64,000 nucleotides of DNA from AP-15 sp963755435 (lineage in GTDB: Bacteria; Pseudomonadota; Alphaproteobacteria; ATCC43930; CGMCC-115725): assembly GCA_963755435.1 (NCBI GenBank), contig CAVWJX010000002.1:186001-250000 (forward strand), read 5' to 3'. The position numbers were made by a program, and so were the translations under genes. The notes beneath the pieces were generated by a model, which ran no database searches, was not told the DNA's origin, and saw only the letters and a program-made list of their open reading frames with translations. The first letter of the stretch is position 1, and each line of letters starts with the position of its first letter. Of the stretch, positions 37,783-46,935 are shown one piece after another.

Positions 37783-38634
37783 CTATCCCTTGACCGAGCC
37801 GGTGACGCTGGCGACGTAGTGCTCGACGAAGAAGGAGTAGACAAAGGCCACCGGGATCGAGCCGAGCAGCGCGCCGGCCATCAGCTCGCCCCAATAAAAC
37901 ACGTCGCCGCGGATCAGTTCGGAGGTGACGCCAACCGGGACCGTCTTTTCGCCGGGCGAGGACAGGAACACCAGGGCATACAAGAACTCGTTCCACGACA
38001 GGGTGAAGGCGAAGATGCCGGCCGACAGGATGCCGGGCACCGCGATCGGGAAGATGATGTAGAGCATCGCCTTCCAGCGGGTGGCGCCATCGATGCGGGC
38101 GCACTCCTCGAGCTCCTTGGGGATGGATTTAAAATAGCCCATCATCAGCCAGGTGCAGAACGGGATCAGGAAGGTCGGATAGGTCAGGATCAACGACCAG
38201 CGCGTGTCGCCGAGGCGAAAGTCGCGGATGATATCGGCGAGCGGAATGAACAGCAGGGTCTGCGGCACCAGGTAGGTGATGAAGATCCCGGTGCCGAGCG
38301 CGCCGGCGAACGGAAACTTCAAGCGCGACAGCGCGTAACCGGCCAAGAGCCCGCAGAACAGCGAGATCGCCGTCGCCGACAAGGCGATGATCATCGTGTT
38401 CATCAGCCAGGTCGTGAACAAGGTTTGGGTCAGCAGGTCGACGATGTGCGACAGGGTCGGATGCCAGGTCCAGAACGGGTCGTAATTGGGCGCGTTCCAG
38501 GGGTGGTAGAGCTCGCCGTCCGGCCGGATCGTGGTGATCACCATCCAGTAGAACGGAAACAGCAGGCCGACGATGAACCCGGTCAGCGGGATGTAAAAAA
38601 AGGCCCAGCGTCGCCAGAGAGCGCCCTCGATCAT
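37783..38634 (-). CDS. Sugar ABC transporter permease, MalG type
   Basis: A 283-residue inner-membrane protein with about six hydrophobic helices. The ATPase-coupling EAA loop reads EECARIDGATRWKAMLYIIF followed by P-I-A-V-P-G. It forms the translocation pore together with the MalF-type permease, whose stop lies 3 bp before this ATG, so translation is probably coupled. The C-terminus is normal. Transport of a sugar, polyol or sugar acid is inferred from the family. Confidence 0.92.
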   Translation of the reverse strand: MIEGALWRRWAFFYIPLTGFIVGLLFPFYWMVITTIRPDGELYHPWNAPNYDPFWTWHPTLSHIVDLLTQTLFTTWLMNTMIIALSATAISLFCGLLAGYALSRLKFPFAGALGTGIFITYLVPQTLLFIPLADIIRDFRLGDTRWSLILTYPTFLIPFCTWLMMGYFKSIPKELEECARIDGATRWKAMLYIIFPIAVPGILSAGIFAFTLSWNEFLYALVFLSSPGEKTVPVGVTSELIRGDVFYWGELMAGALLGSIPVAFVYSFFVEHYVASVTGSVKG

Positions 38635-38637
38635 GGT

Positions 38638-39579
38638 TCAGTGGGTCTCCGCCTTACGGATGTAAAAGAGCTGGACGATGACGACCAGCAGCAGCACCGG
38701 GAAGACGGCGAGCGAGATTGTCGCCCCTTGACTGAGAAGGCCGGTGCCGATGCCGATCTGGTAGGCGTAGGTGGCGAACAGCTGGGTAGCGTTGGCCGGT
38801 CCGCCGCCGGTCAGGATATAGACGAGCTGGAAATCGGCGAAGGTCTGGATCACCGAGAACAGCATGACCACCAGGGTCACCGGCAGCAGCAGCGGCCAGG
38901 TCACGTGGATGAAACGCTGCCACGGCCGGGCGCCGTCGATCGCCGCGGCTTCGTGCAACTCCGGGCTGATCGTCTGCAGGCCGGCGAGCAGGCTGATCGC
39001 GAAGAACGGCACGCCGCGCCAGATGTTGACGATGATGACCGAGATCAGCGCCAGATCCGGGTCGCCCAGCCAATTGATCCGGCTGCGGATGACGCCGATG
39101 TGGAACAGCATCCAGTTGATGACGCTGAAGGTCGGGTCGAACATCCATTTCCAGGCGAGGGTGGACAGCACCGTCGGAATGATGAACGGCAGCAGAATGA
39201 ACGCCCGGGTAAAGGCCTTGCCCTTGAAATGATGGTTCAGCAGCACCGCCAGCCACAGGCCGAGGGCCAGCTTGAAGACCGTGGCGACCAGCGTGTAGAG
39301 GCAGGTGTTCCACACCGCGACGCGGAAGATGCTGTCGTTCCACACGTCGCGGAAATTCTGCAGGCCGACGAAATGGCCCGGTACGCCGACCCTGGCGTCG
39401 GTCACCGACAGCATGATGCCCTTGACGAACGGGTAGGCAATAAAGAGGCCGAGCAGCACCACGGTCGGCAGCAGCAGCACCAATGCCAGCCAGCGCTCGT
39501 CTTCGAGCAGGCGACTGATCGGGCCGCGCCGGGGCGAACCGGCATAGGCGGTCGGAGCGGCGGCGGTGGTGAAGGTCAT
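38638..39579 (-). CDS. Sugar ABC transporter permease, MalF type
   Basis: A 313-residue inner-membrane permease. The start is MTFTTAAAPTAYAG, six helices follow, and the EAA loop is LHEAAAIDGARPWQRFIHVT. The ATG at 39579 has GGAG eight bases upstream; the long frame before it is antisense or shadow sequence from the binding-protein gene. It is the second gene of the operon, 31 bp after the first binding protein. Confidence 0.92.
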   Translation of the reverse strand: MTFTTAAAPTAYAGSPRRGPISRLLEDERWLALVLLLPTVVLLGLFIAYPFVKGIMLSVTDARVGVPGHFVGLQNFRDVWNDSIFRVAVWNTCLYTLVATVFKLALGLWLAVLLNHHFKGKAFTRAFILLPFIIPTVLSTLAWKWMFDPTFSVINWMLFHIGVIRSRINWLGDPDLALISVIIVNIWRGVPFFAISLLAGLQTISPELHEAAAIDGARPWQRFIHVTWPLLLPVTLVVMLFSVIQTFADFQLVYILTGGGPANATQLFATYAYQIGIGTGLLSQGATISLAVFPVLLLVVIVQLFYIRKAETH

Positions 39580-39610
39580 ATCGAGGTCTCCAGCCGGGCC
39601 GAGCGCGCGA

Positions 39611-40936
39611 TCATACGTAGATCTTGACCAGTTCGCCCTGGGCCCATTTGACGGCGTCCGCGGGAGCCATGCCCTGGACCGCCTTGGCGTACATGTCGAC
39701 GATGATGTACTTGGTCTGGGCTTCGGCCGAGGCCCGGTTGGGCGGCCCGGCATAGCCCATCAGCCGACCCTCGTTCGGTAGGTCGCGGAACGGCAGCAGG
39801 ACCGGGTCCTTGGTCCACACCGGGTCGTTTCTCCAGTATTTGGTGGCCCCGTCGGTATAGCCCTGCTGCGAGGTGAACCACTGCTCGAAAATCGGCTTCG
39901 AGTTGACCCAACGGATCAGGTCCTTCGCCGCCTTCTGGTTTTTCGAATAGCCCATCAGCATGTTGGTGAACGGGCCGGGGAGGTTGAACTGGCCGCCCGG
40001 GCCTTTGGGCAGCGGGGCGTGCAGGATGTCCTGCCACATCGGCGTGCCCTTTTCGGTCAGATAGACGTCGGGCTTGCGCTTGGCTTCGAGATAAATCGAA
40101 GCGCCATTGTTGGTCGCGCTGATGCTGCCCGAAAGAAATGCGCGGTTGTTGCTTGAATCGTCCCAGGCGAGCCCCCCGGTGTCGCAGGCATCGTTCCAGA
40201 ACGGCACCGCGGCCTTGACCGATTCGAGGGTTGCCGGGCTGTCGAGCGCCACGGTTTTGCCGTCGGTGTCGACCTCCTTGCCGCCCCATGACCACAGCCA
40301 CGGATACCAGAACCCGGGCGGGTCGCCAAACGAATGGCCAAGCGCCTGGCCGATCGGCCGACCCTTGGCCTTGAGCTGTTTGCCGGCCGCCTGCAAGGTC
40401 GGCCAAGTATCTGGAAACGTGTCGTGGCCGATCTCGTGAAACCAGGATTTGCGATAGGCGACAAGGCCGCCGCCAATGCACCACGGCACGCCGATCCACT
40501 TGTCGCCGACGGTGGCGACGGCTTTTGACAATGGGTAATAGCCGCCCTGGTCCTTGCCCAGTTCCTCGGCCACGTCGCTGACATCGGCGAGGCTGTTGGT
40601 ATAGAGCTGCGGCCAGTTGTTGAGGGCGAGGATGATGTCCGGCCCGGATCCCGACTGGACCGCCGAGGTGACCCGCGCCTGGATGTCGTTGGCGTTGACC
40701 ATTTCGAGGTTGAGCTTGATGCCGAGCGCCTTCTGGCATTCGGGCACGATCTGGTCGCGCAGCAGCTGGTCGGAAGCCGGCACGAAATCGGACCAGCGCA
40801 GCCAGTGGACCGTCGCAGCCTGGGCATAGGCGGGCGCCGATCTGGTGGCTAGAATGCCGGCAAGCCCGCTGCCGGCGGCGAGCGCACCGGCGCCGGAAAG
40901 TTGCAGAAGCCTGCGCCGGTCGATGCGCGTCTTCAT
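39611..40936 (-). CDS. Sugar ABC transporter substrate-binding protein, family 1 (copy 1 of 2)
   Basis: A 441-residue periplasmic binding protein with a twin-arginine signal (DRRRLLQLSGAG, cleavage near PAYAQ). Signature blocks are VHWLRWSDFVPASDQLL, PDIILALNNWPQLY, FWYPWLWSWGGKEV and the end ADAVKWAQGELVKIYV. It is closely related to the protein at 34779-36113 over its full length. GGGGGAACG precedes the ATG at 40936. As first gene of the run it probably follows the promoter, in the 163 bp gap shared with the divergent FMN reductase gene. Confidence 0.9.
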   Translation of the reverse strand: MKTRIDRRRLLQLSGAGALAAGSGLAGILATRSAPAYAQAATVHWLRWSDFVPASDQLLRDQIVPECQKALGIKLNLEMVNANDIQARVTSAVQSGSGPDIILALNNWPQLYTNSLADVSDVAEELGKDQGGYYPLSKAVATVGDKWIGVPWCIGGGLVAYRKSWFHEIGHDTFPDTWPTLQAAGKQLKAKGRPIGQALGHSFGDPPGFWYPWLWSWGGKEVDTDGKTVALDSPATLESVKAAVPFWNDACDTGGLAWDDSSNNRAFLSGSISATNNGASIYLEAKRKPDVYLTEKGTPMWQDILHAPLPKGPGGQFNLPGPFTNMLMGYSKNQKAAKDLIRWVNSKPIFEQWFTSQQGYTDGATKYWRNDPVWTKDPVLLPFRDLPNEGRLMGYAGPPNRASAEAQTKYIIVDMYAKAVQGMAPADAVKWAQGELVKIYV

Positions 40937-41099
40937 CGTTCCCCCCAAGGATTGTGCGCCGCATTGGCTGGCGAGCAGGATTTTTAGAGCCAACCGCACG
41001 GCGGCACAAGCCGGATCGGGGCAAGCGGCTTGCCCGCGGCCCAGCCTTGAACTAAGGGACGGCACCGGGTGTTTGGATCGCGTCGGACGGGAGAGGCGT

Positions 41100-41669
41100 A
41101 TGAGCGAGGCGAAGGCAATCTCGGTCCTCGGCATTTGCGGCAGCCTGCGCGCGGGGTCGTACAATCGCGCGACATTGCGCACCGCGATCGAATTGAAGCC
41201 GGTGGGGATGAGCGTGGAGGTCGCCGAGATCGGCGCCATTCCGCCCTATAATGAGGATGTTCGTGACCACGGCTTTCCGCAGCCGGTCGAAGCCTTGCGG
41301 CGCCGGATCGCCGCCGCCGACGCGCTATTGTTCGTCACCCCCGAATACAATTACTCGATCCCGGGCGTGCTGAAAAACGCGATCGACTGGGCCTCGCGGC
41401 CGCCCGATCAGCCCTTTTTCGGAAAGCCGGTGGCGATCATGGGCGCCGGCGCCGGAATGGCCGGCACGGCCCGCGCGCAATACGATCTGCGCCGCTGCTG
41501 CGTCTTTCTCAACATGCACCCTCTGAACAAGCCCGAAGTGCTGATCGGCCAGGCCCATACCAAGTTCGACGCCGCCGGCCGGCTCACCGACGAGGCGGCT
41601 CGCGGCTTCATTCGCGACCTGATGGCGGCGCTCGAAGGCTGGGCCCGGTTGATCGGACGCAAGGACTGA
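41100..41669 (+). CDS. NADPH-dependent FMN reductase family protein (ChrR/YieF-like)
   Basis: A 189-residue flavodoxin-like reductase. The FMN-phosphate loop is GICGSLRAGSYNRA, followed by the family hallmark FVTPEYNYSIPGVLKNAIDW and AIMGAGAGMAGTARAQ. It reduces quinones, azo compounds or metal oxyanions with NAD(P)H. GGGAGAGG is just upstream of the ATG at 41100. It is divergent from the ABC transporter operon. Confidence 0.9.
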   Translation: MSEAKAISVLGICGSLRAGSYNRATLRTAIELKPVGMSVEVAEIGAIPPYNEDVRDHGFPQPVEALRRRIAAADALLFVTPEYNYSIPGVLKNAIDWASRPPDQPFFGKPVAIMGAGAGMAGTARAQYDLRRCCVFLNMHPLNKPEVLIGQAHTKFDAAGRLTDEAARGFIRDLMAALEGWARLIGRKD

Positions 41670-42017
41670 GGCGGCCTAAACCAAGGCTGCCTTCCGACTT
41701 AAAATAACGTCGCCGCCGCCGCGTAGCGTGTGCGGAAACTGATTGCGTCGAGTTGCGCGTTTTTCCGGAGCGGCCCGAAGCGCCGCGCGCGGAATTTGGG
41801 CATAGCTGCCTTGCCATATGTTCGCCCTCCGGTGTTGATGGGTTGCGGGTTCGTCAGCTGCGCCCGCGCCCCGGAATCTTCTGATCTTCACACAGGCTCG
41901 AAAACGGGGGTCCAGGGATGCTAGGCTTGCCGGTGGCCCCCCTGGTTCAAGCCAGAGGGGCAAGGCGCTGGGTTCTCGCCTGCGCGGGAACGACGAGGGA
42001 AACGCGGGAGGAACGTC
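41670..42017. other. Intergenic region of about 350 bp, its right third a dispersed repeat
   Basis: 41670-41890 shows no credible gene. From 41891 the sequence is a family B repeat that runs almost to the ribosome binding site (GGGAGGAACG) of the SDR gene. Confidence 0.5.
41891..41997. repeat. Dispersed repeat, family B (copy 2, opposite orientation to copy 1)
   Basis: Both ends match the copy at 15661-15751 in reverse complement (CGGGGGTCCAGGG at the left and GGCGCTGGGTTCTCGCC...GCGGGAACGACGA at the right). The middle is replaced by a different hairpin (about 41933-41970). The minus-strand shadow translation gives the well-known SFPRRREPS...LDPRFRA signature of such repeats. Confidence 0.7.
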
Positions 42018-42824
42018 ATGGAGCTCGATTTTACCGGCAAGGTGGCGCTGATCACCGGCGCCGGCAACGGCATCGGCCGCGCCGCGGCGCAGGGTTTCGC
42101 CAGGGGCGGCGCCAAAATCGTGCTGGTCGACCGCGACGCCGAAGGCGGCGAGGCGAGCGCCGGCATCATCCGCCAGCAGGGCGGCGAGGCGCGCTTCGTC
42201 AAGGCCGACGTCACCAGATCGGCCGAGGTGCGCGACTACGTCAAGGCTGCACTCGATGCCTATGGTGCGATCGACTGCTTTTTCAACAATGCCGGCATCG
42301 AGGGCAAATGGGCGCACACCGCCGAACATGACGAGGATGCGTTCGACCAGGTCATCGCGGTCAACGTCAAGGGCGTGTTTCTTGGCCTGCGTCACGTCTT
42401 GCCCGTCATGCTGCAGCAACAGCGAGGCGCCATCGTCAACACCGCCTCGGTCGCCGGGCTGGTGGCGACGCCGGGGATGCCGGCCTATGTCGCCTCCAAG
42501 CACGCGGTGATCGGGCTGACCAAGACCGCCGCCGGCGAGGTCGCGCGGCAGGGGATTCGGGTCAACGCGGTCTGCCCCGGCCCGGTCGACACCCGGATGA
42601 TCCACTCGCTCGAAGCTCAATTGAACCCGTCCGACCCGGCCAGTGTCAGCCGCCGTTATCAGGCGGCAATCCCGCTCGGGCGCTATGTGACGCCGGAGGA
42701 GATCGCCAACACCGTGCTGTTCCTGTGCTCGGATCTCGCCGCTTCGATCACCGGCGCGCAATACGTCGTCGATGGCGGGCGCACCGCCGTGGGCGGCGCG
42801 GTGACCCAGGCAATGCAGAGCTGA
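42018..42824 (+). CDS. Short-chain dehydrogenase/reductase
   Basis: A 268-residue classical SDR that oxidises or reduces an alcohol/ketone with NAD(P). The coenzyme motif is LITGAGNGIGRAAAQGF. NNAG is present, and the catalytic residues are in VNTASVAGLVATPGMPAYVASKHAV (Ser, Tyr, Lys). Asp in VLVDRDAEG favours NAD over NADP. GGGAGGAACGTC precedes the ATG at 42018. The substrate is not known. It is convergent with the broken secreted-protein gene. Confidence 0.92.
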   Translation: MELDFTGKVALITGAGNGIGRAAAQGFARGGAKIVLVDRDAEGGEASAGIIRQQGGEARFVKADVTRSAEVRDYVKAALDAYGAIDCFFNNAGIEGKWAHTAEHDEDAFDQVIAVNVKGVFLGLRHVLPVMLQQQRGAIVNTASVAGLVATPGMPAYVASKHAVIGLTKTAAGEVARQGIRVNAVCPGPVDTRMIHSLEAQLNPSDPASVSRRYQAAIPLGRYVTPEEIANTVLFLCSDLAASITGAQYVVDGGRTAVGGAVTQAMQS

Positions 42825-42851
42825 TCGGGTCTCGCCCCTGAGGTTGCCCGT

Positions 42852-43172
42852 TCAGACCATTGGTAGAGCGACCAGAGGACGCCTGGCCGCGGCGGCGCGC
42901 ACGACCCTTGCATGTTGCCGCCGCCGACGTCGGCGATCGCCTGGGCCGATTCGACCGGGCAGGTGCACTCGGCCTCCGGAAATCGCGCGGTGCCGCCGCC
43001 GGCGACGTGAACGGTCATGGTGGTTCTGGTCGGCTTGCAGGTCGAGGCCGCGCAGAGTGTAATAGCCGCTGCAGATCTTGAACGAGTGCTCGTCCGCCGC
43101 TGAGGCGGATTGCCCAATCGACGCCAAGGCAAGGATCGCCGCCGGCAAGCCAAGAGACACTTTGAGCCACAC
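42852..43172 (-). pseudogene. Small secreted protein, apparently frameshifted
   Basis: The ATG at 43172 opens a clean signal peptide (WLKVSLGLPAAILALASIGQSASA) and a short mature part with KICSGYYTLRGLDLQADQN. After about 43015 this frame turns into an Arg-rich stretch and stops at 42852. In the next frame the sequence continues sensibly, with G/C in most third positions (TVHVAGGGTARFPEAECTCP, then QAIADVGGGNMQGSCAPPRP). One extra base near 43013 (AACCACC) would join them. The correct 3' end is unclear, because the second frame runs into the SDR gene. The family is not recognised; it has several cysteines. Confidence 0.5.
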
Positions 43173-43358
43173 GGCGTGTCGGGGGCCCTTCTTTGCAGCG
43201 ATCGGCTTTCGCTACGCCGATCGGTCGGCGCACGGAGGCAGTCGAGAGACCGGGGGAGCTGCCGCCGCATCGCCCTTTGCCGCTCGGCGCCTGGCCGCCC
43301 GCGTCGGCTCGCCGAATGCGCCAGGTTGCGGCGCGGGTTCGGATTTCGAGGCTGGCGG

Positions 43359-43394
43359 CTGGCTTGGCGCTAGGTTCTGGCTTGGTGCTAGGTT
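43359..43394. repeat. Tandem duplication of an 18 bp unit upstream of ppgK
   Basis: Two adjacent copies of CTGGCTTGGCGCTAGGTT (43359-43376 and 43377-43394) differ at one base. They lie 40 bp before the glucokinase start, in the 260 bp gap between two divergent genes, so they may affect its promoter. Confidence 0.6.
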
Positions 43395-43434
43395 ATCGTC
43401 ACATCTCGGCCGTCAGAAGGTCGGAAGGGAAGAG

Positions 43435-44241
43435 ATGAGCGAACCCCGCACCTTGGCCATCGATATCGGCGGCACCGGCATCAAGGCCGCGCTGCTCGAC
43501 GAGGCCGGACGGATGATCACCGAGCGAAAGCGCGTGCCGACCCCACCGAAACCGCTGGCCCCGGCGGCGCTGATCCACGCGATCGACGAGGTGACGGCGC
43601 CGCTCGGCAGTTTTGAGCGGGTGTCGGTCGGCTTCCCCGGCTATGTGCGCGACGGCGTGGTGTTAACGGCACCCAATCTCGGAACCGCGGCCCTGGCCGG
43701 CTTCGATCTGCAATCGGCGCTGGCCGAACGCTGGGGCAAGCCGGTTCGGGTGCTCAACGATGCCGACGTCCAGGGTTTCGGCGCGATCAAGGGCGAGGGG
43801 ATCGAGATGGTGCTGACCCTGGGGACCGGCGCCGGCACCGCGATCTTTCGCGACGGCGAGGTCATGCCGCACCTTGAACTCGCCCATCACCCGATCAGCG
43901 GCAAGAAGACCTATGACGAATACATCGGCAACGCCGCCCGCCGCAGGAAGGGCCGCAAAGCCTGGAACAGCCGCGTCGCCAAGGTCATCGGCATCCTGCG
44001 CGTGGTGGTGCGGTTCGATCATCTTTATCTCGGCGGCGGCAATGCCAAGGACGTCGGCATTGCATTGCCCGAGGACGTGACGGTCGTCGCCAATACCGAT
44101 GGCCTGACCGGCGGGATCGGCTTGTGGCGGTCGGACCCGCCGCGGCATACCGTGACCGGAACCGCCCCCAAGGACGATTTGCCAGATGCCGGCCGCGAGG
44201 CTTCGGCTACGCCCGAGCCGGAGAGCGACGCCACCGCCTGA
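43435..44241 (+). CDS. ppgK: Polyphosphate glucokinase (ROK family)
   Basis: A 268-residue cytoplasmic sugar kinase phosphorylating glucose with polyphosphate (and often ATP). The phosphate loop is LAIDIGGTGIKAALLDEAG, followed by VGFPGYVRDG, VLNDADVQGFG and VLTLGTGAGTAIF. The polyphosphate-glucokinase block HHPISGKKTYDEYIG with KAWNSRVAKVI is clear, and the ROK zinc cysteines are absent, as usual for PpgK. GGAAGGGAAGAG stands before ATG 43435. The tail after residue 235 is acidic and variable. Confidence 0.9.
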   Translation: MSEPRTLAIDIGGTGIKAALLDEAGRMITERKRVPTPPKPLAPAALIHAIDEVTAPLGSFERVSVGFPGYVRDGVVLTAPNLGTAALAGFDLQSALAERWGKPVRVLNDADVQGFGAIKGEGIEMVLTLGTGAGTAIFRDGEVMPHLELAHHPISGKKTYDEYIGNAARRRKGRKAWNSRVAKVIGILRVVVRFDHLYLGGGNAKDVGIALPEDVTVVANTDGLTGGIGLWRSDPPRHTVTGTAPKDDLPDAGREASATPEPESDATA

Positions 44242-44287
44242 CCGACCGGCTCCCCTCGCGCAAGCACCTTTGCAGGATCGCGATCCG

Positions 44288-45151
44288 ATGCGGCACCCGG
44301 TTGCCCTAGCGGCGATACTGGTTCTGGCCGGCTGCGCCGCCAGGCCGCCCGCCGCACCGGGGCTGCTGCCGACGGCGACGCCGATGACCGCGCTCAACGC
44401 CCATATCCCGCCTTTCGCGCGCTGGCCCTATGAACCCTTTTCGCGCGAAGCGGCGGTTCAGATAGCGCTCGGCGAGTGGCGCGCCTTTCGCCAGCCGGTG
44501 GTCTACCCGAACATTCCGCTGCCGGAAGACGAGGAGCGCGAAAACGGGCTGTGGCAGCGGGTCGGGCTTTACTGGTGGCTCGGCCTCGATCCGAGCTGGC
44601 GTCAATCGGGCTGGACTGGCAAGCACGACGAAAACGGCCGGGTCTTCTCGGCCGATGTCGACGGCGATTACGCGTGGTCGGCGGCGTTCATCTCGTACGT
44701 GATGCGGCTGGCCGGCGCCGGCAGCAGCTTTCCCTATTCGGAGACCCATTCCGACTACATCGACGCCGCCGCCCGTCACGATCCCGGAGTGGCGCTGGTC
44801 GCCGAACCGGTCACGACCTATGCGCCGCAATTGGGCGATCTGATCTGCCTGTGGCGAGGCCGGCCGGTGACCTTCAGCGAATTGCCGGCGGGCCGCTTTC
44901 CCGGCCACTGCGACATCGTCGTCGCGATCAAGCCCGGGCAGCTCGATGTGATCGGCGGCAATGTCGAGAATGCGGTGGCGATGAAATACATCCCGGCAAC
45001 CGCCGACGCCCATCTGGCAACACCCGACGGCACCGTCATCGACCCCTACCACAACTGGTTCGTCGTGCTGAAAGTCTTGTATCAGCGCGATGGAAGCGCG
45101 CCGCCGGGGGCGGTGTCGCAGGCGCCCGACCCGGGACGCGGCCCGGCTTAG
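44288..45151 (+). CDS. DUF2272 lipoprotein
   Basis: A 287-residue lipoprotein; the lipobox LVLAGC (Cys near residue 16) is preceded by a short signal. The body has YWWLGLDPSWRQSGWTGKHD, ADVDGDYAWSAAFISYVMR and HCDIVVAIKPGQLDVIGGNV, which are marks of DUF2272, a domain resembling NlpC/P60-like or CHAP hydrolases with conserved Trp-Ser and His residues. A role at the cell wall is possible but unproven. It follows ppgK by 46 bp in the same direction. Confidence 0.85.
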   Translation: MRHPVALAAILVLAGCAARPPAAPGLLPTATPMTALNAHIPPFARWPYEPFSREAAVQIALGEWRAFRQPVVYPNIPLPEDEERENGLWQRVGLYWWLGLDPSWRQSGWTGKHDENGRVFSADVDGDYAWSAAFISYVMRLAGAGSSFPYSETHSDYIDAAARHDPGVALVAEPVTTYAPQLGDLICLWRGRPVTFSELPAGRFPGHCDIVVAIKPGQLDVIGGNVENAVAMKYIPATADAHLATPDGTVIDPYHNWFVVLKVLYQRDGSAPPGAVSQAPDPGRGPA

Positions 45152-45174
45152 CGTCTGTCGGCTGGCGTTGCTGG

Positions 45175-45786
45175 CTAGCGGTGCCTGGCGGCGGCGACTT
45201 CCCGCCCGCGCCCGCCCTTGATCATCGCCGCGGCGAGGCCCGGCTCGCGACCGAGCACCAGCCGGTAGAGCCCGAGCACCGCGGCAACGATTTCGCCGTC
45301 GCGCCCGAGCGCTGCGTCACCGAACTCGATCATCCGCAAATTGGGCCACGCGCGCGGCCGCACGCGCAGCACTTGATCGACCACCTGGCGCGCCGGCCGG
45401 GCCGGATCGCGCTGCGCCAGGATCAGGATCGCCGCCGCGGTCGAACGCGACACCCCGGCATGGCAATGCACCAGCAGATGAGGGTGTCTCCGCTCGTCAC
45501 CATCGCCATCGCCGTCGCCGTCAATGCCGGCGTCGCCGCCGATCATGCCGAGATCGCGGCCAAAAGCCAGCAACAGCTCGACATCCCAGCGCTCCGGCGC
45601 GGTCCAGCCCGGCAGCGGCTCGATCACATCGTGAAAATGCAGCCTCAACCGGCGGTCGATGGCAAAGCCGCGCAGGGCCTCGGGCTCGGGCCAGCCCGGA
45701 TCGAGAATCGAGACCACATGGGTGATCGCGCGCCGGTCGTGGCCGCCGAGCTCGTCGAGCCCGCAAATGCTGATCCGGAAGGACAT
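45175..45786 (-). CDS. Protein tyrosine/dual-specificity phosphatase-like protein
   Basis: A 203-residue protein of the cysteine-based phosphatase fold. The signature loop is VHCHAGVSRSTAAAIL (CX5R). An upstream general-acid region is around LHFHDVIEPLPG. An inserted Asp-Gly repeat (DGDGDGDGD, about 45500-45530) lies just before the active-site loop and comes from a short hexanucleotide tandem repeat. The start is the ATG at 45786, beginning MSFRISICGLDEL, as in related alphaproteobacterial proteins. It is convergent with the DUF2272 gene. The substrate is unknown. Confidence 0.83.
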   Translation of the reverse strand: MSFRISICGLDELGGHDRRAITHVVSILDPGWPEPEALRGFAIDRRLRLHFHDVIEPLPGWTAPERWDVELLLAFGRDLGMIGGDAGIDGDGDGDGDERRHPHLLVHCHAGVSRSTAAAILILAQRDPARPARQVVDQVLRVRPRAWPNLRMIEFGDAALGRDGEIVAAVLGLYRLVLGREPGLAAAMIKGGRGREVAAARHR

Positions 45787-45966
45787 CGGTTCGGATTTGC
45801 TCAACCCCGCTTCTCCCTCGCCCCGCCTTTCCCCGGTCCATCTGATGCGTCCGATGGTCTCTGATGGTTGTGGCAAATCTGTGCTCGATCTTCGCTTCGG
45901 GACCACCCTCGCGGCCGAGCGCGGCCGAGCGCGTCCGTGCTCGCCGACTAAAAACGCCGTTGCGGG

Positions 45967-46935
45967 CTAGGCCGGGCGGCGGTCGGCGCGCTCGGCCAGC
46001 CGCGCCTCGATCGCGTCCCAGATCTTGGCGGCGACGTCGATCCCGTCGAAACGGGCGATTTCCTGGATTCCGGTCGGCGAGGTCACGTTGATCTCGGTCA
46101 TCCAGTCGCCGATCACATCGATGCCGACAAAGACCAGGCCCTGGGCGCGAAGGGTCGGTCCGATCGCGGCGCAGATCTCGCGTTCGCGCGGGGTCAGGTC
46201 GGTCTTCTGCGGACGCCCGCCGACATGCAGATTGGCCCGCGCCTCACCCGCGGCCGGCACCCGCAGGACCCCGCCCACGGCCTCGCCTTCAATGAGGATG
46301 ATACGTTTGTCGCCGGCCCGGATTTCCGGCAGATAGCGCTGCACCATGACCGGCTCGCGCTGGATCTGCTCGTATATCTCCAGCAGCGCGGTCAGGTTTT
46401 CGTCGCCGGCGCGCAAGCGGAACACGCCGGCCCCGCCATTACCGAACAGCGGCTTCAGGATGATGTCGCCGTGCTCGTTCCAGAAGGCGCGGATCTCGTC
46501 GCGGTCGCGGGTTAGGAGGGTCGGCGGCATCAGCTCACGGAAGCGCAGCACAAAGAGTTTCTCCGGCGCATTGCGCACCGCCGCCGGATCGTTGACGACG
46601 AGCGGCCCATCCGCGGGCAACAGTTCGAGCAGGTGGGTCGCGGTGATGTAGGCCATGTCAAACGGCGGGTCCTGGCGCATCAGGATCACGTCGACGCCGG
46701 CGAGGTCGATCTCCTCAGCGGCGCCGAAGCGGTGGTGATGGCCGGGGCGGCGGACCACCTGGAGCGGGCGCCCGCGAGCATAGAGCCGCCCGTCGCGCAG
46801 GGTCAGCGCATCGGGCAAATAATGGAACAGCGCGTGACCGCGGGCCTGCGCCTCGAGCGCGAGGGCAAAGGTCGAATCGGCATCGATGTTGATCGTGTCG
46901 ATCGGGTCCATCTGGATCGCGACGGCGAGACCCAT
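45967..46935 (-). CDS. gshB: Glutathione synthetase
   Basis: An ATP-grasp enzyme of 322 residues joining gamma-glutamylcysteine and glycine. Marker sequences are LAVAIQMDPIDTINIDADST, VILMRQDPPFDMAYITATH, DIILKPLFGNGGAGVFRL, RYLPEIRAGDKRIILIEGE, and FVGIDVIGDWMTEINVTSPT near the end. AGGAGACGAGCC lies before ATG 46935; the long frame upstream is not coding. Length is normal. Confidence 0.95.
   Translation of the reverse strand: MGLAVAIQMDPIDTINIDADSTFALALEAQARGHALFHYLPDALTLRDGRLYARGRPLQVVRRPGHHHRFGAAEEIDLAGVDVILMRQDPPFDMAYITATHLLELLPADGPLVVNDPAAVRNAPEKLFVLRFRELMPPTLLTRDRDEIRAFWNEHGDIILKPLFGNGGAGVFRLRAGDENLTALLEIYEQIQREPVMVQRYLPEIRAGDKRIILIEGEAVGGVLRVPAAGEARANLHVGGRPQKTDLTPREREICAAIGPTLRAQGLVFVGIDVIGDWMTEINVTSPTGIQEIARFDGIDVAAKIWDAIEARLAERADRRPA

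Noticed and set aside
37774..39627. Plus-strand frame of 617 codons rich in Asp, Glu, Arg and Gln
   Set aside because: It is antisense to both permease genes; the charged composition is the complement of membrane-helix codons.
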